Shown here: piece after piece, positions 39,436 through 53,845 of the stretch
Layout of the letters: every line of letters starts with the position of its first letter
How positions within the stretch are numbered: the first letter of the stretch is position 1
NCBI RefSeq assembly: GCF_047495875.1
Contig: NC_092497.1
Span: forward strand, 60,983,477 to 61,047,476
DNA length: 64,000 bases
Source: Pithys albifrons albifrons
Lineage: Eukaryota; Chordata; Aves; Passeriformes; Thamnophilidae
Direction: 5' to 3'
Program-made: the position numbers and the translations under genes
Notes under the pieces: generated by a model
Told to the model about the DNA's origin: nothing
The model's database searches: none
What the model saw: only the letters and a program-made list of their open reading frames with translations

Positions 39436-39710
39436 CAGAATCACAGAATCATTTTGTTTGTAAAGATCTTCAAAATCCTCAAGTTCAACCTCTGACCAAT
39501 CACCACCTTGTCAACTAGACCAGGGCACTGAGAGCCACATCCAGTCATTTCTTGAACACTTCCAGTGATAGTGACTGCACTACTTCCCTGGGCAGCCCCT
39601 CCCAATGCCTGACAACCCCTCCTGATGTCCAACCTGAATCTCCTCTGACACACTTTGAGACTGTATTAACTTGTCGTGTCTCTAATTGCCTGGAGCAGAG
39701 GGCTCTTCCA
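39436..39710 (-). mobile_element. CR1 LINE 3' fragment, antisense
   Basis: The plus strand begins AGAATCACAGAATCATTTTG, the complement of the CR1 3' terminus. It then follows the CR1 3' UTR order: a diverged AAGTTCAACCTCTGACC block, ACATCCAGTCATTTCTTGAA, CACTTCCAGTGATAGTGACT, TTCCCTGGGCAGCCCCTCCC, GATGTCCAACCTGAATCTCC, and a TTGTCGTGTCTC remnant. The outer edge is uncertain by some tens of bases. Confidence 0.85.
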
Positions 39711-40366
39711 GAAACTATGAGTTTTTCTAAAGTCTTTCTAAAATGATGAGTTTTACTTTTGGGAAGTAAATTCATGTAAATTTTTAAATTGAAAAAAGAC
39801 ACTGGATGCAACAGTGTCATGGAAGATATAAAAATCAGATGCATAAAACAAAGCCAACAAACTTAAATTTAAAAATTAAATCTGCATAGACAAACCTGTC
39901 TATGGCTGCAGGCATTTTTTTAAGGGGAGAGGGGTCAGGAAGTTGGTAGAGCTGGTGGGTGAGGTTTGTTTGCATGTTTTTTTTCTCTGCTTCTCTTTTG
40001 TGGGTTTGTTTTAAGTCAAGCCCTGGTCTTGTAGGTTAAACAAAATCCAAGATTTGTGCCTCAACACATTTTCAGTCTTCAGGGTCCTCTCAGATCTTCT
40101 AACAAAGAACTGTATGAGAACTTGTATCTGGTAGAATGACCTATATCTGATAAGGTCTATTTTAACTAATATATGCAATATACATTTCACACTGCAGTGC
40201 TCATTTCCCCTCATGTCACTTGCCCCTCTGACTCCATTACCATCACCATCATTTACAAAAGTGAGACAGAAAAAGAATGCTAAAATACTGTAGATCCCTG
40301 TGGTAGGGATTGTAAAAAATACAACTGCTAACCCCTGACTCCCTAATCCTAAAGCCAAAATAATGA

Positions 40367-40390
40367 AACAAAACAAACAAACAAACAAAA
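40367..40390 (+). repeat. (CAAA)n short tandem repeat
   Basis: About five CAAA units in an A-rich context, intron 1. Confidence 0.85.
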
Positions 40391-43031
40391 ATAAAAGGAA
40401 CAAACAAGAAAGAAAAAGTAAAGAAGACTTCAGATATGTGAAGTCCAGACCCTTCCAAGAGGGTTAGACTGGTAGAAACAAGAACTACACTGTGCTCATT
40501 TACATACCATCTCCAGACTTTTGCCAGAAAACAAATCTTATCAGTTTCCGGTCTTGGTATCATCTTCTTCAGATGACTGTTTCATATCACTTCTGGATTT
40601 CTGCTGGATCCCAGCCTGGCTAAGTTTAAAGCTCCTTGGAATGGGTGACATTTTGCCAAGCAATAGCTCCAGGGACAGCCAACATGAGGCACAGAGATAT
40701 GGATGGGAAAATGTGTTCTGGTTTGGAGCAGGGGAGGGAAAAGCTGCCAAAGCTTTTGCAGAGTCACAAGGTTAAGTCCTCCCTGCATTGAGACTCTCAA
40801 AAAAACACAACAGAACAATAATCTTTGGAGGCAGCAGCCTAAGGACCACTGTACCTCAACCTGTCACGTAAGAGTATTCATACAGAAGCATAAAAGGATA
40901 TGATGTTTAACATGTGCTCATGACAGCTGAATCGCTGCACGCAGTGCAAAAAGGAGTCTATGTACAGCCTTCCACCCACAGATGAAATTGCTGCTCAAAG
41001 TTTTTACTTTTGCGTTATTGACAGTTTAAGGTAAACACTATCATCTGTTTGCTGAGAGGTCTCTCTATTCCTCTCTCTTACCATTATAGGAAAAAACAAC
41101 CAAAGTAGGTGACGGGAGTCTAAGAAAGATATTTAGATTAATTTAATCCTCTCTCCTTACCATCCAGGAAGAAAATTATAGAACAAGGACACTGTTCAAG
41201 AAAGCCAAGAGGGAACTGCAAAGCAGCATTTCACTGAGAACACATTGCAGAAATAAAGAAGTTTCCTAGGGGTACTCAAGCATATTGGGCAGAAGAGAAA
41301 CAGCTAAGGTAATAGAAATCAGTATACTTTCCCCAGGTATATGAATATGAATGAGACAGTAGTGGGAGGAGTCTGCATACAACTTAATGCCCCATATTCG
41401 TATAACCTCTCCCATCTTGGTTGCCAGACAATTGCCTGGGTGTCTGTCCCCACTCAAAGTCAAAGCTTCCAGCATTTCCTAGCACCAAGTCTCCTAACAT
41501 ACTATAAAAAAGCATGTTAAAAAAGGTTAAAGATCAAATGTACTCTATGAACAGAGGCACTGAAGTCAGGAACACATGAAAGTAGCTTAACTGAAAACAA
41601 AAGTGACCCTGGCGAGATGTCAGGGAAAGCTTTCTACTAGAAGAGTAACAAAGGACTGCAGCTGAGTTCCTGGGAGGCTCCTTTAGTTGGGGTTTTTAAA
41701 ACAGATCAGACAAAAAGAACCTGAAAAGAATGAACTACATATTTGTAACCATGATCTCATGTAAAGTAATTCACTATAAATTGACTATATATCCTACTCA
41801 TGATGATTTTACCTTCAAGGGGAAAAACCCAATCATAACACTCGCTTTAATTCAGAGCTTCCTCAGAGAAATATGCAGGCTTACTGGTTTTAGGAGTCAG
41901 CAGGGTTCATGCTTTTGAGTTCCTATCTGCAACCATGACAACAGAAAGTTTAAGTTATTTTAAATGAAAGCAGAAAAGAAATTCAAGAATTTGCACTGAT
42001 GAAAACACCAAAGTGAAATTTACTATGAGACTGTAGCATTGCAGATTTGAAGCCTTCCAGGAAATCAGTCCCTTCAAGATACTTATGTAAGTTGAACTAC
42101 CACTACCAAAAACTCTGAAGGCTCTTAGCCAGCAGCAATGAAAGGCAATGCAACTAAATCCTCTCTTATTGCAATCTAAAATAAACTTAATAACTAAATA
42201 TTTGCTATTCATGTATATCATATGGGTAGCTACCAGACTGAACACTTACCAGTTTGATCACATGCCCAAACCTTTCCAGAGAAACTTGTAAGAATCAGCA
42301 GAGCCCACAAATACAGTATGCAAATAAAATATTTAGATACTGTAGTTCCTCTGGAGACCTTATTTTTAGATAGGGTGACACACCTACCTGAATCGCAGAA
42401 CTTTCAGCTCTTTGTCACTACATAAGTGACTCTGTGACAGACAAACATTTCTTTGGAAATACAGTTTTAGTATTTTCCTCTGTGAACAAGTGCAGTATTT
42501 TTTAGAGGCAAACATTACATTTCTTGGTGTCAGTAGCAGCTATTCCTTAAAACTGTTAAATCCACATTTATTAATGTAATTTACTAGTACAATTGTCTGG
42601 GATTGTGTGTTTATTAAAAAGACAGGCTCAATAGCATAAAATTCTCTTTTTTTTCTAGGATTGAGTAAGAAAATGCCAACTCATAAGGCTAAGATGCTTC
42701 TTTCCACTCTCAGCTCATGGGTCCCACTCTCAAACATGAGGTACCTCGATGTAAGTGATACTGTTGTCCTGATATTTACTCTGTAAATGGTAGTTCAGTC
42801 CTGAGACAGTTCAGAGGGAACTCAGTGTCAAGTACAGTCTTTAGAAAAGACTCTTGAAAGACTCTTACGCAAGCACCTGAATAGTTTTGAAAATAACTAT
42901 CATGCCAGTGTCTTTTGTGTACAATTGCAATCCTGCCTATGATTATGTGACACACGATAGTCCCCAATGAAATTGCAAGGATCTTCCTCACCAAGATCAG
43001 ATCCTTCCAATTTCTTCTTTTTAATATGCTT

Positions 43032-43047
43032 TGTGTGTGTGTGTGTT
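43032..43047 (+). repeat. (TG)8 microsatellite
   Basis: Short uninterrupted TG dinucleotide run in intron 1. Confidence 0.9.
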
Positions 43048-46000
43048 TGATCTGAATTTCATATGCTTTGATACATTATTGCTCAAATTAAATTTTATAT
43101 AATTCAACTCAAGAGAGTATTCTTTTTTCCTCCTGCAGCAGAACATGTGTGAGATAACTAAAATCTAACCACTCACTTGACTTATTTTGGCTTAATCAAG
43201 TGTCACTAGAGGATATAATTCCCCACCGAAAAAAAGAGCCCAAAACCAGAACTAACCCTATTTAAAATAAACTCTTTTAAGCAGATCCAGCCTTCTATAT
43301 AAATGAAGTAGATTAAGGGGTGGGGCAAAAATCAGAACAATCATCTGTTGTGACATGGTTCAGGAACTATGTTGTGCACCAAAATATTTTTTCTGCTAAC
43401 CTTTACCATAACTATATATACATATGTGTTTCAAGGTGCTCTTACCTTCTTCAATCTATTTCTGTTCCCACAAGTGAGTAAGCTGTATGACATGAGCCCT
43501 ATCATAGTGCATACCCAAGGAGATCACAGATGAATTATATTTTATTTTCCCCATGAAAACAGTTAGTCAGAAAGACAACTTTGCACACAGAGGAAGTCTT
43601 GAGGTTTGGGGGTTCAACAGACTGGCAGAGCTGATGGGATGATCAGATGGGTTTGATAGATTGTGTATTCTGACCTTTGATAAGGTCAGTACTCAGCGTG
43701 AAATTAGCTGCTAGGCCTTTGTCACATGAGCTGATTTTTCTGCTTTAGGTTAGAGATGCTTAAAATTTTGCAGCTTGCCTAGAAACCTTATTCAATTCAC
43801 ACTGCTCCTGGAACCTGTAGTGTTACTTCCCTCCCAGCCTCCCCCAGGCAAGCGTGGTCGAGCTGCTAATACTAACCTATTAATTAACCCTATTATTCTT
43901 CTCCATTAAGGAAACGTTAAGATGGAAAGTACAGGACTGTGTATTGAAATACACTGTTTCCATGCTGGTTTACCTTTATAATTTTTTTGCAACAAAACCA
44001 GAACATCCTTAAACAAAATAATGCAAGAACTGGAAAATCATCAGTCCAAAGTCACCCATAATATACACCTCTAATTTGTGGCAAGTGTCTCGGGAAATTT
44101 ACTCACTGCAGAGTTCTGCACATTTTTACTATGAGACAACAACCTCAGACTAATCTGTTATTCTGTCACTTGAGACAATACTCCTTGAACTGACAACTTG
44201 GCGTTTTTTCTCCTCCATCCTACGCTGCTCCCCTTCCACATATTCCAATTTCCTCCATTCTGTATTGCTACAGCCCTAGACCAGATCTCTCTTAGGCAGG
44301 GACCTGTCTCTGCCTTGGCTGATTGTGAAACATTTTGATGTCTTATCAGTGCACTCAAGTGCTACCACAAGTAAAACAATGTGTCAACTCTACAAAAACT
44401 CCAGCCCAGATGTCATGTGGGAGGAAACAGCTGTGCACTTGAAAAATAACCTAAATCTCTATGTACTATGAATGCTGAAGCATAAACTAACAAAGGTATT
44501 GTTTTGTTTCTCCTTCCAGGCTGAAAATGGCCAGTGGTCCTGACAGAGAGCAAGTCTTCCTTTATGTATACTTAAAACAACCACTACTGTAATTTCCTTT
44601 AAATCATACTTCTGGTTCCTCCCTCATGCTTCAGACATTAAAGAGCTAACAAAACCATGATTTTCCTTGCATTATTATTTTTTTCCCTTTTTTGTGAGCC
44701 TGTACTGAATAGAAAAGAGCCTATACCAGGTGGGTCAGGTTTCCTGTTCCCCTGTAACTCTTCCTAACCAACTTCAAAATGCCAGCACATTTGTATGCAC
44801 AGTGAACTTCAGAGCAAACACCTGCTTCTTAAAGGCACTGTACACTCTGCTACCTCCTGTAATTTACTACTTGAGATCATTCTTTTACTCCTTTTTTTGT
44901 ACACTTGGAAATCAATCTTCAAAATTTAATTACACTACTTTTCTCCAGTTCAAGTGATTTTTCTTATCCCATATTCCTCTATATGCAAGAAAAAGGAATA
45001 TGAATCACAGCAAGCCTGAAAAACTAGATAATAAGAACCATCCTGTTGGATGCTCTTCATGTTATATATAATAATAAGTCCACCTGCCCTATGTGATTAA
45101 ATTATGCAGGGCATAAAAAGGCATATTAAATACACATTAGGATCAAAACCTTTAATCCACTGTACACAAAGGCAGAAGAAACTCCACCACTTTCCACAGA
45201 ATTACATCAATCCACTGGTGGATTAGATACAAACGTACACCCAGCATAGTCACCTCAAGTTGAACATGGAGATGGGCACAGCACACCTTTATATAACTTT
45301 CAAAGACAGGTGAGTGCAGCAATGAACTTGTACTTCTGTGACTTTTCAAGTGCATGCTTAAACCTCAGTAGAGCAGGCTTGTAAAAATCTGGCTGCTTTG
45401 AACTCTCATGAAAACAAGATACATAGTAGGATAAATTAATACTGAAGAAAAATTCACCTATTCTTTTGATTTTCAAGTTTCTTTGGGGGCATTATTTGTT
45501 TATAAAAAGTTCTGGATTAATATTCTTGGAGGAAGGGTTCTATAAGCCCATTAGGTCTATGTCACCCACAGCTACAAAAGTATTTCTGTATGCAGTCCTG
45601 CTGCAAAGCTTCAACCCCGACCTTTTAAATACTCATGGACAAAAATGAAAACTAAAATTAATAAATAACTAAAAATCACAAAAACTGAAAATGTCATGAT
45701 CTCAGACTCAGACTAACCAACAGAAAAAGAAAACTTTTCAATAATATAAGGCTGGTCTTTATTCACTTTCCGCAAACTCAATGCAAGTGTTTTAATTCTC
45801 TTCCAGTCAAATCTTCCTATTAACAGCGTATGTCAAGTCAGAAGCATGGTTTTCTCCAGGACTTCTGCCTACTTCTGGAGCTTCTGCATGCTACAGAAAA
45901 AATGTTCAGCTTTTACAAAAACACAAACACTGCAAAGAAAGATTTACTAACTACAACAATACAAGTACTGAGAAACTTCTTTCCTTTTGATGTTTTATAG

Positions 46001-47714
46001 ATTCTTTCTGCCAAATATCTTAATTTCACCAAAACATCTCCAATTTCTGCAGAGACACACACAATACCAAAAATAAACCTAATAGTTTTCTGATCGTGCA
46101 TTCTGACTTTTCTTCACCTGTTCACAAAACAGCAGGCATCATAAACAAACATGGTTTGCACTGCAGTTTGTCTTTAGACAAAAAGCTTCAGGAGACAGTT
46201 CATGAAATCTGTTTCCATTGCAGAATTTTTTCAGAAGAAGAAACAGAATAAAGATTCAATCATGAAAAGAGCAAACTCAGCTTTCATACTCTAAAGTCAG
46301 ACTCAAGATCTGAATGCTGATGAAAGGCCAATGATGAGTAAGAAAAAGGTTTTACTTTTGTTAAAAATGTAGAAAATTTATATGTTTATTTTATATGAAC
46401 AACATCTAACATGTTCATACAAGATCTAACACCTTTGTACAAGACCTAAGACATTCTACTTTCAGTAAATTTTCATTTACTAATTTCTGCTCCAAGAAAA
46501 GTTGGGTTCAGTTTGGCTCCTGCTGGAGTTGGTGGCAAAGCACACTAAAACACCTATTGTCTTCACTGGAATTGAAACCAGGTATAAAATTTCAAGTATT
46601 TCCAAATTAGGGAAAGGACTGGGTAACTTACTGTTGATTTCAGGCAGAAAAAAAAAGAAATATTATTACTAAATATATGCCTGAGGGAGAGAATTGGCTT
46701 TTGCAGGAATAGCCTAGGGACACTGGAGGCACAGACGAAGGAAACACAAGGCCATGAAGTTGTTCTTAGTAAATCTTATCCATATCAATCTGGAACAGTG
46801 AGAGAACATAGAATACTCCCCATTTTTGAAGAAAGGCAGTTTGTAGAGGTGATATTAAAGGCACTACAGTTGTCAAGCCTTAGCACAGAAGAACAAAAGA
46901 CTATTCAAAATAACGCAGAATGTATGTGGTACTTTTGAAGGATACCAAAAATATATGTTTCCAAGCAAGATTCCCACAGCTTTAGAGATTGCTATGCTGC
47001 ACATGAAGAACATGCACGCTGAAAAGAGAACTAAAATGTTCAGCCAACTTACACACAAAAAGAAAAGGCCTATGGGCATGTGTTTTGGAACATCTAGGTC
47101 CTGCTGAGGGATTTTAAGAGAAAAAAAATTGGAAAGAATATGGGTGAAGAAACTGATATCACTTCCAAACAAAGCAACAATATTTGATCTTTTGAACTTC
47201 AGAGCTTTATTCCATCCCAAAGATATTATTAAAAAACACCCAGTCCCTCCTCCCCTACACAAAGCAGTCAATGTAAATTAAACCTAAAAAGCTGAGGGCA
47301 AGTCAGGATATTCACACATCTCTTCAAAAGGTTCCACTACAAGGTCTTTTGGCTTTCTTCCCTTCATACACAGAGAAATGGCAATACCAGAAAGTTTTTT
47401 CAAGTATAACGATGCTGTCAATGTGCATCTCTCATTCATTTGCCCAGGACCATTTACTCCTGATCACCACTACTGAATTTGAGCTACCTCTCTCCCATGA
47501 TCCCTTCTAAGGTGTCCTAATTTCCTCTGAAGGGAGATCCATGCACAGTTGTCAGGATTACTTGCTGAGTGGTCCGCTTCAAGGCACCCCGATACATACC
47601 ACTTGCCCCTTACAGTCAGGCTATGACAATCAGAATTAGGGTAGTCTGAGACTCAGCTTTCTTTTGTTCTGGCATACTGGATAAACAAACCAACCATACA
47701 GACAAAAGATTGCC

Positions 47715-47990
47715 TGTCAGCCTGAAGCAGACTTGAAAGGACCCCCGAGGGGGAGGTCTGGTCTGTGTGAAACACAGCGCAGATGTGTCAGGCTGCTCCG
47801 CTCAGCCGAGGATGCCACGGGCTCCTTGCACTCCCACACTGTCTTCCCAGATACTACTAACACAGTCACAGGAAAACACAGGGAACGATATTCTGACAGT
47901 TCACCAGTGGGGAAAAACACTGAAAAAGCAGTGGCAGTCATGGCTTTCCAGTCCCATTTGGTTCTGACATGGGACTTCCTTTTCCTTCAA
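47715..47990. promoter_or_regulatory. CpG-containing GC-richer patch in intron 1 (possible regulatory element)
   Basis: This roughly 270-bp patch carries several CpGs (ACCCCCGAGG, ACAGCGCAGA, CTCCGCTCAGCCGAGG, GCCACGGG), whereas flanking intron has very few. Retained CpGs in an intron can mark an enhancer or an alternative promoter that is unmethylated in the germ line. There is no splice-flanked open frame that I trust. This is inference only. Confidence 0.3.
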
Positions 47991-50900
47991 CAGCCTTGAT
48001 GAGATTACAGGAATTAATAAACTATAGCCATCATATGCACCATAGCAAACAGGTGACACCACCAAAGAGAATCATAACAGAGGCAGGGCCTAATGCAACA
48101 TTCCTCTATATCTGGTGTTCACCAACATCAGCAAGTTTTGAAGAGGATTTAAGATATTCCCAATAGGAAGATGTGGAGAATCTGCTTTCATGTTGCATGT
48201 CATACCAGTGTTCTAAGATTGTTGCTTCTCAGAACGGGTGTCTAATCATTTGCTTTAAGTTCCAGGTCAATGCTGAACTCAATCCTCCTTCATGTTCTCA
48301 ACATGCTTCCTCATTTTTATAATTCTAAATTGCTAGTTCCACCAGTTCCCTGTGGTACTCACAAATGGCATTGAAGAAAAAGTTTATTTTCCTTTATGGC
48401 CCTGAATGTAGTTCCATTCTAACAACGACTCTTGCTGTGGTATTATGGTGGGAAAAAAACTAAGCTCCATTACATTCCTTCCAGCCACCATTCATCCACC
48501 ACATAGGAAAGAAGTCTGTCACAACGGTTTTTACACTGTGATACAGAGAGTATGAATAAAACTGATGAAATAAAAACAGAACTGTAACTTTTTTCCACAC
48601 CTAAAGTATTTTAAAGATTAATAATAAAATAGATATTTAATATTTAATAAATAAAAAGTGGTTATTACTATAGACAGAAAATACTTTTCATAACACTACA
48701 AATAACCTGTTCTATGCATAAATGAGAACTTGCAGTGGAATACATAGTGTGTGGAAAACAGTAACAGCTCCAGTGGTTTTTATCTGGAATATCTATCCTC
48801 TGGCTCAATCCTACAAGATGATCAAGTGCCTTTAGCTCTGCAAAGTGTTAAAGCATGTGCTTGCATACATTAGTAGTCATGCCAAATTCTACCATTAATT
48901 ACATAGGGAAACTACCATTTTCTGCCTTACAAACACTTTTCATGCAATTGAGATACAGAAGATCTCCCTCTTTCATTACTGAAATGCATTGTCTCACACA
49001 GCTAGAGAGTCTATCCCTCAGTGCATTCAGTTATCATTTTCCTAAGAACACAGGAAAGGTAGTAAACTGTTGAGCCATTAATTATCAAAGTGACTCTCAC
49101 AACCATATACAGATTTTAGCCTCATACCTGAGACTTCCTGATAGGAGGGAGGGTTTGCCACTTGTAAGCACTTCCCTCACACCAGGCAGAATTCAAAAAA
49201 ATCATGAGGATCAAGGAGAAAGAAAGGCTTCCTAAAAAAGCAATCTATACAAAACTCTGAGATTTTTAACAACCAAAATTTAACTTAACATTCCTAGTAT
49301 GACAGGTTAATGGTGCACTCATCTTACTAGAGATTTCTATGCAAAAGGATCAAAAAAGCCTACATGGATATATTACATTTTGGTTGTTACTTTCAACAAA
49401 GATGATTTGTCATATCAATTCAAAGAAACTTCTGAGGTGTCTTTTTTCTGACTCTGGAAAGGTACTACTAGAGTTACCATTCACAAAAGGTCTCTTCCCT
49501 TGTCATCACAGCATTTATTTTCCTCTCTTGTTCACATTCTCAACTCTGTCTTTCTCTCTCAGTTTCTAACCTCCTCAATGCTACTGCTTTTCTCTTTCTT
49601 CCTTCACATCAACAGTGAAATTTACTGGCTGTGTGATTGCTGATGCTTGTGTTCCCTGACAGCCTCAGACAGAACCCATTTTCTTACATTTGCCTCTTAA
49701 AGCATCACTAAGTAGTTCACTTCTGACCAGTGGGACAACAGGCAAAATAAGGTATGGCATGTTTAGGATGATAATGAAATTTTAACTTCAAAAAATCACA
49801 ATTTGTGGCCACAAACCAAGGAAAGCAGCTTTACATCACACATAAAGCACATTTCCCACTTGGCAGAACTTCCCCTCTTAATGCTGCAGCAAAACCAAAG
49901 GAGCAGAGCTCTCATTTTGCAATGTTTCTATTGGTTTTCCTCTTCTAAATAATAGCATGGGTTGACCCCAAGCATGTCCCTTTGACCTTAGTGCCTACAG
50001 TGTTCAACCATCCAAAACTCAGGATGCAACGGAAGAAGTGGGAACAAAAGCACAATCAATACTGAAATGACAACCTTCATTGTAAACTGTGAAATTAAAT
50101 TGGTGTGCAGCAAGCACAAGATCTGATCAAAAAGGCAGTGTCTAAAATGTGCACTAAAAATACAGTCTGCAAAATTCTACCAAGATATGATTATTCACAA
50201 TCAGTACCTCAGTTGTGAATAAAATACAGCTAAAGTAGCTGCTCTAACATTACAAAATTTAATTCCCTTAAGGAAAATAAATGTAAAAAAATAGAATTCA
50301 CAAAGAAATAGTTTAAAAAACAACAACAACAAAAACACTGGCAAATAATATCTCATCTTTCTATCAAAAATATGGATATTAGTAATGGTGCAACATGACC
50401 AATACATAATGTCCTGTTTTCTCATATGTGTTCAATATCATCTTAGCAACAGAAATTTTACATCATGAAGTGCCATAAAACTGTAGCTTTTAAACAAAAT
50501 CCTCTTTGTCAAGCACCTTTCAAATTATTCAGCCTCTTCAAGAGTTCCTCTCATATCGTGGGATAATTCTTAGCAGTTTTACTTCTCCAGGGGAAAAGTT
50601 ACAATACTTCAGTTGACTTTTAGTTCAGAATTTTAATAAAGTATACTAATACTATTTAACTATACTAAATAATCTAATCTAAGAAATGTTCAAGAAAAAC
50701 CAAGCTGCAGAAATCCAAAACTGTATAACAACAAAGCCTCACACATTTTACATTTGCCCTGGTTATATTATGAAATTATTGCTCAATGAAACCAGCCACA
50801 CAGACCCCTCTGACAATATTATTGCTCAAACCTCAGGTTGACCAGGAGGTAACTTCATTTAGAACTTAATGGATTTCCTTCTTGTTGTCATGCTGGTTTC

Positions 50901-53824
50901 ATTAATTTAGTTAAGTCCATCCAGGGAAAATAAAGTGTCTCAGTGTTGGTTTATTTTATGGTTATTCCATGGGGTATTCTAAATTACTGGTCTCATCTGT
51001 TAAGATAGTGCTAAAATTAGTCTTCTACTTCAAATATTTGACAGTAATTTTTGAGGAGCAGTTAATAGCAAGGTTTGTGGGCCTTCTTTTTAATTTCATT
51101 CTTTTTAAACTACAACTGTGCACTATTTAGTCCATTTTTAGAGAACTGAAATAGTGCAAAATTTCACACACACCATCTGGAGCTCAATGTGCAATCAGAT
51201 GACTATTTTATACCCATAACAGAAATTTAAGAAAGAATAGTATCTTCCTGATATGGAAGGGCTATGGAGTATCGATTTACATTTTTGTTAACATTTGTTT
51301 TGGTTAAAGGCAATCCTTAGATGCAGCATATCTACAACACCAAAGAAGAAAATATGTACTTATTTACACTTGGAATTTGATGTTACCTGTTTTGTTTTCC
51401 TGCTGCTATTCAAAATGCACACATAACAGAAAACTGTTGGTTTATAACAAAAACAAATTACAAGGTTGAACAAGGTTTAGATTGTGTCATTTTAATCAAT
51501 TCACTTTTATTAACTATTCTTTTCAAAACAATATTCTGAATATCTAGAAGAATCTGCTTTGAAATATTAATCAATCAACACCAAAGAGGGCAAAGGAAAG
51601 ATATGATTAAATACGCTTGAATTTTGATATTACAGTTTAGTAATTACTGTAGGTGGTAAAGTACCACAGGTGGAAAGTAAATGCAACCTACCATTAAAAA
51701 GAGCTTTAAGATTTCTGAAGTAGTGCAACAACACAATTGAGAAAATTTCTCACAGAAAGATATTTTCCATTTTAGTAAAATGTAGAAGAATAAACCAGCA
51801 GAAATCACTTTCACAAAGAATACATTATATATTCACACAGCAAATTACTACCAATTTGACTTTTAATTCCAACTCTCAATTAAAATAATTAACACAATGT
51901 TAGAACTTCTCTGTTCATACTATTCTATTTCCTGATGAAAAGTGCATTCATTAAGCATCTTCACAAGTTAAAAATTAAAAAAAAATAGGACACCATAATT
52001 CCTATATTGACTCCTTGGTGTCCCTGGGGCTAAATTAGTGAACGCCACAAAAAAAGTGAACCCCCCACTTTAGGTATATACTACAATTTGAAGGTGTGAA
52101 GACTGAAACTTCTCAGCTTCACCAACGTGTGGGGAAAAAAAAAGAATAAAAATAACCAGAAAAATCCCCAGAAAACTTTCTAAGAATCAGTATTTTTATC
52201 TATTTCTATAGATCACACAATGAATCTTACTGTCAATTATTCCATAGACACCTCAAAAATATGTATCCTATTCTGATGAACCCACTCATAGATTTACATA
52301 CCCAATTTTTTAACACAGTTCCTAACATCAGTCACTCACTGATGTCACTCAATTTCAGGTGAGAGGTGCAGGGGGAGGGTTTGAGGCAGGAAGGTATTTT
52401 TAAGCCACACTGAGATGCTGAAGCCTCCTTGTAGATACTTGGATCTCATTTTGTTAAACCATCATAAAGAAAAATCTGAAAAGCCACACACTCATTGAAG
52501 ATTAAGTATCTTATACAGAGATTTGACCTGCAAGTGTAGCTTACAAACCATAAAATGCACTCCCATATACAAGGATACTTATGGAGTGCCAGAAAGCCTT
52601 GTATCACAGAAGTACCAGTGAAAACCTTAACACAGCAGGTATGTGGTATGGTGGCCAGAATATTACTATCAAATGGTACTACCTAATAAAATGACAGAAT
52701 ATATATTGTAAACAGAGTCTTCCAGGAAGAACTAGTGTATCCTTCATATTCCTCACTTGTCTTCTAACAAAATATTACTGTTGGCCCATTACACGTCAAT
52801 CTAAATGGGACATAAAAACAGTGCTCAGAGAGGAATTTCAAGGAATACTTCAAAAGTGCAATGACCAGATGGCTGAAGACTAATTAAACAGTTTCTTCCC
52901 TGGAGAAGTAGCCAGTATTTTTTGACATCTTTATTCCAACCAAAGAGATGCAAACAGAAAGCAGAGAAAGTTCACAATATTTTTATCTTCTTCATTAAAA
53001 AAAAAACAATAATTGCCTTAAACACTGTTTCAAAGAGGTGGAGGGGAACCAAAAAAAAAGTTGTTAAATTCCTGTTACATACACATTACAGGATGACCAC
53101 TCTTTCTGAGCTGATCACAAGAAGGTTTCATAGCACTATTTTCTAAGAACCCATGGAAGTTTTCTTAACCTCCACCAAAGAGTTTGTGCAATAAGGCACT
53201 CCAAAATCATTCTCGGAGGACAACTACTCCAATTCTTAACAGAATCAAAATATGTAATGTCCACAACCTACCAGTCAGGGATCATGTCAAAACACTACAA
53301 GCATATCTTGTGACATACCACAAAAATGTCTAAATTATTGTTTAATCTAGGTGAAGGCAAGTCAAAGTATCAGTCCTGGAAAAGTGATTATTTTTCAATT
53401 GGCAAGTGATTCTTACTATATTTGTAGCAAAGATCTGTTAAAAACCCATTTCTTAATTGAAAACTTCAACATCCTTTTTAGAAGAAAAAACTGTTCCAAT
53501 CTGAGGCCATGCATCTTGATTATACAAACTGTACTAGAACCTAGTGACAAGCTTCTTTCATTCCAATATTGTTTGAACTAACAACTGTCATCACTTTATA
53601 GTCTCAAAATCTCTCCCTTCCAAAATATCTCTTCTAATGTACTGCAGGAAAACATGAAGATTAAGACTATGAGGCATCTGATGGCCTTTCCTAATTTTAT
53701 CATCTTGCTATAAACCTCAGTGCTGGAGAGCCAGCTTCCACATTTAAGGTGCTCTGACCTTAAACCATAAAGACATAAATGGAGAAGAGCAGGGCAGTGC
53801 TGGTAACAGTGAGAAAACAGGGGA

Positions 53825-53845
53825 AAAACAAACAAACAAACAAAA
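53825..53845 (+). repeat. (CAAA)n short tandem repeat
   Basis: About five CAAA units, intron 1. A further GTTT-rich tract of similar type, in the opposite orientation, lies near 56029-56067. Confidence 0.85.

Noticed and set aside
46873..47271. 132-codon hydrophobic minus-strand frame
   Set aside because: It is Phe/Leu/Ile-rich because the region is AT-rich. It has no conserved membrane-protein motif, and chance frames of this size are expected in 64 kb.
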